NCBI GenBank assembly: GCA_937950325.1
Contig: CALFDJ010000048.1
Location: 1 to 7,091 of the forward strand
Reading direction: 5' to 3'
Length of the DNA: 7,091 nucleotides
DNA from: an uncultured Collinsella sp.
GTDB taxonomy: Bacteria; Actinomycetota; Coriobacteriia; Coriobacteriales; Coriobacteriaceae
A program made the translations under genes and the position numbers. Numbering within the stretch: position 1 is the stretch's first letter; every line of letters starts with the position of its first letter. Below, piece after piece: positions 1 through 4,612 of this stretch. The notes beneath the pieces were generated by a model. The model saw only the letters and a program-made list of their open reading frames with translations. It had not been told where the DNA came from and ran no database searches.

Positions 1-20
1 GCCGTACGCTTGAACTGAGA

Positions 21-50
21 AGGGGGAGGCCTCGCGGCCTCCCCCTTTTT
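21..50 (+). terminator. Intrinsic terminator of the upstream transcription unit
   Basis: A perfect 11-bp inverted repeat (21-31 with 36-46) encloses a TCGC tetraloop and is followed directly by a run of T (46-50). The stem is almost all G:C. This is the classic Rho-independent pattern for a transcript coming from the left on the + strand. It separates the acpS operon from whatever lies upstream. The opposite strand has only a short A/T stretch (GAGAA before the stem reads TTCTC in reverse), so it would be a weaker terminator in that direction. Confidence 0.93.
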
Positions 51-64
51 GCGTTTGCGGGCTT

Positions 65-94
65 TTGTCTCACATAGTAGCTGTGTTTTATAAC
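65..94 (+). promoter_or_regulatory. Candidate upstream (second) promoter
   Basis: TTGTCT (65-70) and TATAAC (89-94) are separated by 18 bp and resemble sigma-70-type -35 and -10 boxes (4/6 and 5/6 matches). Transcription would begin near position 101, giving a leader of about 60 nt before acpS. The stretch is AT-richer than its surroundings. It is weaker as a call than the downstream candidate because AT-rich intergenic DNA gives such matches by chance. Confidence 0.35.
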
Positions 95-100
95 CCTCGT

Positions 101-130
101 TTGTCGCATCTTCTGTGAACGGGCTACAAT
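101..130 (+). promoter_or_regulatory. Probable promoter of the acpS operon
   Basis: TTGTCG (101-106) and TACAAT (125-130) are separated by 18 bp, matching the sigma-70-type consensus at 4/6 and 5/6 positions. The start point would be about 136-138, leaving roughly 23 nt of leader before the ATG at 160. It lies between a strong terminator and the first gene, and no comparable gap occurs between the later genes, so it is the likely main promoter for all six genes. Confidence 0.6.
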
Positions 131-149
131 AACTTAGTCTGTGCGATAT

Positions 150-157
150 GGAGGTGA
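150..157 (+). promoter_or_regulatory. Strong ribosome binding site that fixes the acpS start at 160
   Basis: GGAGGTGA is an 8-nt complement to the 3' end of 16S rRNA. Its GGAGG core (150-154) ends 5 nt before the ATG at 160. An in-frame ATG at 148 overlaps this site and has no Shine-Dalgarno sequence of its own, so 160 is the preferred start. Confidence 0.85.
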
Positions 158-159
158 AC

Positions 160-699
160 ATGGCTGAAGCTGGTATCGGCGTTGATATCGTCGAGATTTC
201 CCGTATGAAATCAATTCTTGAAAAGACGCCGTCGTTTGCTCGGCGTGTGTTTACCGAAGAAGAGCGTGCGTATTGCGATGCATCATCGCGTCCCGCTGCT
301 CACTATGCGAGCCGCTTTGCTTCGCGCGAGGCGGTGCTTAAAGCTCTCGGCACGGGTTTTAGTCAAGGCGTGGGTCGCAAGGATGTTTCGGTTACGCGTG
401 ATAAACTCGGCAAACCGAAAGCGCTGCTTTCGGGCCGTGCTCTCGAGATCGCTCAAGAGCTGGGTGTTGTTGAGGTCGCTCTTTCCATTACGCTTACAGG
501 AGACTTGGCCGTTGCGAATGCCATCGCGATTACCGAAGATGCTCGGCCTAAGCCAAAAGAGGAAAAGGTGAGTACCAAGAAACGCGTAGCGCAGACATTT
601 AAAGAGGCTCGCTCTGTATTAGATGAGCTTGAGCAGCTGCAGAATTCAGCATTGACGGAGCACCTGGGCGATGCTTCGCAAGATACGCTAGGAGCATAG
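160..699 (+). CDS. acpS: Holo-[acyl-carrier-protein] synthase with a C-terminal extension
   Basis: AcpS is a cytoplasmic enzyme that transfers 4'-phosphopantetheine from CoA to the serine of apo-acyl carrier protein, making it active for fatty acid synthesis. The 179-residue product starts with the family signature GIGVDIVEI (residues 5-13; D9 is the Mg-binding Asp) and has the second signature RFASREAVLKALGTG (52-66; E57 is the second metal ligand), then DKLGKP (81-86). The core ends near residue 127, the usual family length. The remaining ~52 residues are a Lys/Glu/Pro-rich linker (128-141) and a likely charged helix (142-162) that I do not recognise. The start at 160 rather than 148 follows from the ribosome binding site. 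It is the first gene of the operon, and its stop codon directly abuts the next ATG. G+C is clearly lower than in the later genes. Confidence is high for the enzyme and nil for the role of the tail. Confidence 0.93.
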   Translation: MAEAGIGVDIVEISRMKSILEKTPSFARRVFTEEERAYCDASSRPAAHYASRFASREAVLKALGTGFSQGVGRKDVSVTRDKLGKPKALLSGRALEIAQELGVVEVALSITLTGDLAVANAIAITEDARPKPKEEKVSTKKRVAQTFKEARSVLDELEQLQNSALTEHLGDASQDTLGA

Positions 700-2316
700 A
701 TGAAACCGGTTTTGAGCACCGAAGAAGTCGTTCGTCTCGAGGATATCATCGAACGCGAAGGGACTTCGAAGGCCGAGCTTATGGAGCTAGCGGGTGAGTT
801 TGCCGCCAACGAGGTCTTGAAGCTCAATCCCGATCGGGTTCTCGTTCTGGTCGGTTTTGGTAATAATGGCGGCGACGGTTGGGTTGCCGCCGATATTCTG
901 AGCCATAAGGGTGTGGACGTCGATATCGTTTCTCCGGTTGAGCCGGATGAGATTCCTGCTGCTCTGGCACGTCATGTTGCTCGTCGTACTGCCGGCCGCG
1001 ATGTGCACGTTTGCGTCGGCCCCTCGCGTGACGAACTCGAGGTTTTGATCGATAAGGCCGATGTTGTTGTCGATGCCATTTTTGGTACCGGTTTTCACGG
1101 GAATCTGCGTGCGCCGTTCTCCATCTGGATTCCTACGGTCAATGAATGCGCCGATTGTGTCGTATCCATTGATGTCCCCTCGGGCCTGAATGCCGAGACG
1201 GGCGTTGTTGATGACGACTGCATTCGTGCCGAGCATACGGTGACGATGATTGCGCCCAAGATTGGTCTGTATAGCGCTGATGGCCCTGAGTATGCTGGCG
1301 ATTTGATCTGTGGCAATCTTTACGACCGTCTTGACGAGGTCATCGATGATGTCGACCACGCCGCCGAGATTGTCGAGCCCGGTGACTTAGTTGATTTCTT
1401 TGCTCCACTTCCTACGAATATCGATAAGTATTCCCGTGGCTCTGTGCTTATTGTCGCCGGATCTGCGCAATATCCTGGTGCTGCCATTATGGCGGCCAAG
1501 TCTGCAGCTCGCGCGGGTGCTGGTTACGTGGCAGTCGCGGCTCCTGACGCCTGCGCCAATCTTATTCGCATGGCACTTCCTTCGATTCCCGTCTTTGCTA
1601 TTCCGTCTGATTCCCGCGGCTCCTTTGGCGCCGCTGCGCGCATGACGGTGTGCGAGATTGCAAAGAAGTACAGCTGCGTACTGTGCGGTCCCGGTATGAC
1701 GACGTCTGCCGGCGCTATGCAGGTGGTTTCGGGCTTGCTCGAGCTTGATGTACCGCTTATCTTGGATGCCGATGCACTCAACTGCCTTGCTAAGATTGCC
1801 ATTGACGGTATTGATAGTAACCCCGAGATGTATCGTCGCGAGCAGCCGTTGGTTATGACGCCGCACTATCGTGAGCTTTCGCGTCTGGTTGCCGGTGACG
1901 AGGTGAACGACCTTGGTACCGCGATTGCAGCCGCGCAGAAGGTTGTCTGGGCTGCAGGCTCCGACAATCTGGTGGTCATTGCCAAGGGGCCGACGACGGC
2001 TATCTGTGGCGTTGAGCGTGTACTGCTGCCGCTCTCGGGTCCGGCTTCTCTGGCAACTGCCGGTTCGGGTGATGTTCTCGCGGGTATTTTGGCCGGCACG
2101 CTTGCCACCATGCGCGACGAGATGGATCGTTGGGAGTTGCTGTATTCGTACGCCGTCGCACTTCACAGCTACGCCGGTTTTGCCGCGGTGACGGAGTATG
2201 GTGAGAAGAGCGTCATCGCGACCGATCTTATCGACTTGATCGGTCCTGCCATGGAACTGGCGGCAAAGGATGCGCTCGAAGATCTGGGAATCATGGACGA
2301 AGGGTCGGATGACTAA
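700..2316 (+). CDS. nnr: Bifunctional NAD(P)H-hydrate epimerase / ADP-dependent NAD(P)H-hydrate dehydratase
   Basis: This enzyme repairs NAD(P)H damaged by hydration. The N-terminal domain (about 1-225, YjeF_N/NnrE type) interconverts the R and S hydrates. The C-terminal domain (about 230-525, YjeF_C/NnrD type, ribokinase-like fold) dehydrates the S form with ADP. N-domain motifs are GFGNNGGDG (52-60) and SIDVPSGLN (156-164, with catalytic-type D158). C-domain motifs are KYSRGSVLIVAGS (243-255), GPGM (330-333), LDADALN (355-361), TPHYREL (387-393) and the anion-hole/catalytic TAGSGDVLAG (453-462, D458). At 538 residues it is slightly longer than typical ~500-residue homologues, with an acidic C-terminal tail. 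Its ATG follows the acpS TAG with no gap, and its Shine-Dalgarno AGGAG (690-694) lies inside acpS, so the two are probably translationally coupled. Formerly annotated YjeF; the two activities are known from the family, not shown here. Confidence 0.95.
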   Translation: MKPVLSTEEVVRLEDIIEREGTSKAELMELAGEFAANEVLKLNPDRVLVLVGFGNNGGDGWVAADILSHKGVDVDIVSPVEPDEIPAALARHVARRTAGRDVHVCVGPSRDELEVLIDKADVVVDAIFGTGFHGNLRAPFSIWIPTVNECADCVVSIDVPSGLNAETGVVDDDCIRAEHTVTMIAPKIGLYSADGPEYAGDLICGNLYDRLDEVIDDVDHAAEIVEPGDLVDFFAPLPTNIDKYSRGSVLIVAGSAQYPGAAIMAAKSAARAGAGYVAVAAPDACANLIRMALPSIPVFAIPSDSRGSFGAAARMTVCEIAKKYSCVLCGPGMTTSAGAMQVVSGLLELDVPLILDADALNCLAKIAIDGIDSNPEMYRREQPLVMTPHYRELSRLVAGDEVNDLGTAIAAAQKVVWAAGSDNLVVIAKGPTTAICGVERVLLPLSGPASLATAGSGDVLAGILAGTLATMRDEMDRWELLYSYAVALHSYAGFAAVTEYGEKSVIATDLIDLIGPAMELAAKDALEDLGIMDEGSDD

Positions 2317-2318
2317 TC

Positions 2319-3464
2319 ATGAATAAAGCCGATTTGACGCGCTGGTCCTGGGTCGAGATCGACCGCGGGGCGCTCCGTCGCAACACGAGGGCCTATAAGA
2401 ATTTGCTGAATCCACGTCAGCGCCTGTGCTGCGTGGTTAAGGCCGATGCTTATGGTCATGGAGCTGTTGAGTGCGCCAAGATCATGTATTCGGCCGGTGC
2501 CGACATGTTTGCCGTGGCGACGGTTAACGAGGGCGTTGAGCTCCGACAGGGCGGGATTACGAAACCCATCCTCATCCTAAGCGAGCCGCCTATCGAGGCC
2601 ATTCCGACGTTGCTCGAGTTTGATATCATGCCTTCGGTCTATACGTCTGACTTTGCTCTTGCGTATGGCGAATGTGCCGTCGCGGCGGGCAAAGTGGGCA
2701 AGTATCATCTCGCCATCGAGACGGGCATGAATCGCATCGGCGTTCACTACACGCAGGTGCTCGACTTTGTCCGCGGTATAAATTTCCATCGCGGTATTCA
2801 GTGCGACGGCGTATTTACGCACTTCGCCACGGCCGATGAACCTTCGGGCTGGGACTACAAACTGCAGTGCCAGCGCTTTACCGAGGCCGTTCAGGCCATT
2901 AAGGATGCGGGTTTTGAGTGCGGTATCGTGCACTGCGCCAACACGCCGTCCTCGATGCTCGACCCCTCGATGCATTTTGATATGATCCGCGCCGGCGTTG
3001 GCTTGTATGGCATGCAGCCGTGCGAGCTGAGTGGCCGCGTGATGCAGCTTGATCCCGTTATGAGCGTCCATGCGCGTGTGACGCGCGTGGCACACCCTGC
3101 GATGGGTGAGGGCGTGGGCTACGGTTTTACCTACCGCGTACCGCGTACGCGCGTTCAGATCTGCACGCTGCCGATCGGTTATGCCGATGGCCTATCGCGT
3201 ACGCTTTCCAATCGTATGGATGTGCTGTATCGCGGCGAGCGTGTGCATCAGGTTGGCAATATTTGCATGGACCAGTTTATGGTCGCCATTCAGTCCAACC
3301 CGGCACACGAGATTCCCGAGGCCGAGTATGGTGACGAGATGATCATTGTCGGCCGCGATGGCGATGCCGAGATCACTATGGACGAGATGGCCCGACTGCG
3401 CGGAACGATTAACTACGAGGTCGCCTGCGGCTTTGGCATGCGTCTCGACAAGGTCTACGTGTAG
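2319..3464 (+). CDS. alr: Alanine racemase (PLP-dependent)
   Basis: Alr converts L-alanine to D-alanine for the D-Ala-D-Ala end of peptidoglycan precursors and acts in the cytoplasm. The 381-residue product has the usual family length and a two-domain layout: an N-terminal TIM-type barrel and a C-terminal beta domain from about residue 245. The PLP lysine is K41 in VVKADAYGHG (39-48). The opposite-face catalytic tyrosine is Y268 in GVGYGFTY. TGMNRIG (135-141) carries R139, equivalent to the substrate-side Arg136 of the Geobacillus enzyme. The partner Lys129 (carbamylated there) is replaced by A132 in HLAIETGM. CMDQFMV near residue 315 is the conserved substrate-site loop of the C domain. The gene begins 2 nt after the nnr stop. 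The nearest Shine-Dalgarno-like match, AAGGG (2300-2304), is 14 nt away, so translation probably relies on coupling to nnr. Confidence 0.96.
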   Translation: MNKADLTRWSWVEIDRGALRRNTRAYKNLLNPRQRLCCVVKADAYGHGAVECAKIMYSAGADMFAVATVNEGVELRQGGITKPILILSEPPIEAIPTLLEFDIMPSVYTSDFALAYGECAVAAGKVGKYHLAIETGMNRIGVHYTQVLDFVRGINFHRGIQCDGVFTHFATADEPSGWDYKLQCQRFTEAVQAIKDAGFECGIVHCANTPSSMLDPSMHFDMIRAGVGLYGMQPCELSGRVMQLDPVMSVHARVTRVAHPAMGEGVGYGFTYRVPRTRVQICTLPIGYADGLSRTLSNRMDVLYRGERVHQVGNICMDQFMVAIQSNPAHEIPEAEYGDEMIIVGRDGDAEITMDEMARLRGTINYEVACGFGMRLDKVYV

Positions 3465-3472
3465 GAGCCGCT

Positions 3473-4093
3473 ATGGGCGTCATGCACATCCCCGGCCATA
3501 CCCATCAGGCACCACGTGAGGTCGCACTCGAGGAAATTGAGGCCGTTCTGGGCGATTGTCACCTCTGCCAGCTCTACCAGTCGCGTCACAATATCGTGTT
3601 TGGCGTGGGAAACCCCCGCGCTCGCGTGATGTTTATTGGTGAGGCGCCGGGCCGCAATGAGGATTTGCAGGGCGAGCCCTTTGTGGGGGCGGCAGGCGAG
3701 GACCTCAACGGCATTTTGTCGCTGGCGGGCCTCAAACGCGAAGACGTCTACATTGCCAACGTGCTTAAGTGCCGCCCGCCGGGAAACCGCAATCCGCGTC
3801 CCGAGGAAGTGCTGGCTTGCTCGCCGTTTTTGCGTGAGCAGATTCGAAGCATCTGGCCCGATATTATCGTGACGCTCGGCAACCCCGCGACGCACTTTGT
3901 GCTTAAGACCGAGATTGGCATTACTAAGCTGCGCGGCAGGTTCCACCAGATGGGGCATTTTGTAGTAATGCCCACGTTCCATCCGGCAGCAGCGCTGCGC
4001 AATCCGGCGTGGCAGGAGCTGCTGGAGGAAGACTTTAAGATGCTGGGCGACTATCTGGAGCGACATCCCGCACCAGAGGACGCCTCGGAATAA
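3473..4093 (+). CDS. Uracil-DNA glycosylase, family 4 (iron-sulfur type)
   Basis: The enzyme removes uracil from DNA to start base excision repair after cytosine deamination or dUTP misincorporation. The 206-residue protein shows the family 4 hallmarks: four cysteines placed to hold a [4Fe-4S] cluster (C29 and C32 in CHLC, C100 in KCRPPGNRNP, C116 in LACSPFL), the catalytic-loop motif GEAPGRNED (56-64), QGEPFVGAAG (66-75), and the second active-site motif PTFHPAAALRNP (167-178, H170). The first ~20 residues are not conserved. The start at 3473 is supported by TAGGAG (3462-3467) 5 nt upstream; an ATG at 3482 is a less likely alternative. It begins 8 nt after alr and has no biochemical link to its neighbours, so it appears to be an operon passenger. 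Family 5 is the nearest alternative, but GEAPG and the Cys spacing favour family 4. Older annotations may call it a phage SPO1 DNA polymerase-related protein. Confidence 0.93.
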   Translation: MGVMHIPGHTHQAPREVALEEIEAVLGDCHLCQLYQSRHNIVFGVGNPRARVMFIGEAPGRNEDLQGEPFVGAAGEDLNGILSLAGLKREDVYIANVLKCRPPGNRNPRPEEVLACSPFLREQIRSIWPDIIVTLGNPATHFVLKTEIGITKLRGRFHQMGHFVVMPTFHPAAALRNPAWQELLEEDFKMLGDYLERHPAPEDASE

Positions 4094-4105
4094 TAAGGAG
4101 CATAT

Positions 4106-4612
4106 ATGTCCCTGGAGCGCCTGGGGGTAGGTACTTACAAAACGACTTGCGCTGCCGATACGGAGTACTTTGGCGAGCTAATTGCACCGTGCCTTGAGGA
4201 CGGCGATGTGCTCATCCTGACCGGTGGCCTGGGAGTGGGCAAAACTCACTTTACCAAGGGCGTCTCGCGCGGGCTGGGCGATGGGCATATGGTTACGAGC
4301 CCTACGTTTGCGCTCATGGCCGTTCACGATCAAGGTCGTATTCCGCTGTTTCACTTTGATCTATACCGCCTGGAGCATGCCTACGAGCTCGAGGATACGG
4401 GCATTTTCGATGTGCTGGGCTATGAGGGTGCTTGCCTGCTGGAATGGGGCGAACAATTCCAGGACGAGCTGACGGATGAGTATCTTTCGGTGACGCTCAA
4501 GCGTGATGAGGGCGACAGCGATGTGCGAACGATAACGCTCGAGGCGCACGGTGACCGCGCAATGGAGCTTTCCCATTTGATTGATAAGGCTGTACAAGAT
4601 GAGCTTGCATAA
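4106..4612 (+). CDS. tsaE: tRNA threonylcarbamoyladenosine biosynthesis ATPase TsaE
   Basis: TsaE is the small ATPase of the bacterial t6A machinery. It binds the TsaB-TsaD dimer and uses ATP hydrolysis to let TsaD turn over when modifying A37 of tRNAs that read ANN codons. The 168-residue protein has a Walker A P-loop GGLGVGKT (40-47), the switch-like SPTF (65-68), HFDLYRL (83-89, with metal-site D85) and LLEWGE (111-116, with E113 and W114 equivalent to the conserved E/W pair in E. coli TsaE). All expected catalytic positions are present. A clear Shine-Dalgarno AAGGAG (4095-4100) lies 5 nt before the ATG. The 3' end overlaps the start of the TsaB-RimI-TsaD gene by 14 nt, placing it directly beside its protein partners. 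Old annotations use YjeE. Confidence 0.95.
   Translation: MSLERLGVGTYKTTCAADTEYFGELIAPCLEDGDVLILTGGLGVGKTHFTKGVSRGLGDGHMVTSPTFALMAVHDQGRIPLFHFDLYRLEHAYELEDTGIFDVLGYEGACLLEWGEQFQDELTDEYLSVTLKRDEGDSDVRTITLEAHGDRAMELSHLIDKAVQDELA
4586..4601 (+). promoter_or_regulatory. Ribosome binding site and start of the TsaB-RimI-TsaD gene
   Basis: AAGG (4586-4589) lies 9 nt before the ATG at 4599, inside the end of tsaE. The open frame could begin at a TTG at 4581, but that codon has no Shine-Dalgarno sequence and adds six residues not expected in TsaB, so 4599 is preferred. The site is weak, which together with the overlap suggests reinitiation by ribosomes ending tsaE. Confidence 0.6.

Noticed and set aside
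1..18. Possible last codons of an upstream gene (reading AVRLN then TGA at 16-18)
   Set aside because: The terminator at 21-50 implies a gene ends near here, but two frames have a stop within 18 nt and five residues cannot identify a product or prove the frame.
148..160. Alternative acpS start at the ATG at 148
   Set aside because: This ATG overlaps the GGAGGTGA ribosome binding site that serves the ATG at 160 and would leave only about 11 nt of leader from the best promoter.
787..1359. A 190-codon open frame on the minus strand inside nnr
   Set aside because: It is opposite the YjeF_N domain, its composition is unlike a real protein, and no recognised motif or operon context supports it.
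1387..2166. A 259-codon open frame on the minus strand inside nnr
   Set aside because: It lies wholly opposite a well-supported gene, has no family motif I recognise, and has an Arg/His/Asn-rich composition typical of a shadow frame.
3132..3145. Tandem heptamer TACCGCG repeated twice in alr
   Set aside because: It encodes conserved-looking residues (Y-R-V-P-R) beside the catalytic Tyr motif and is too short to mean more than codon choice.
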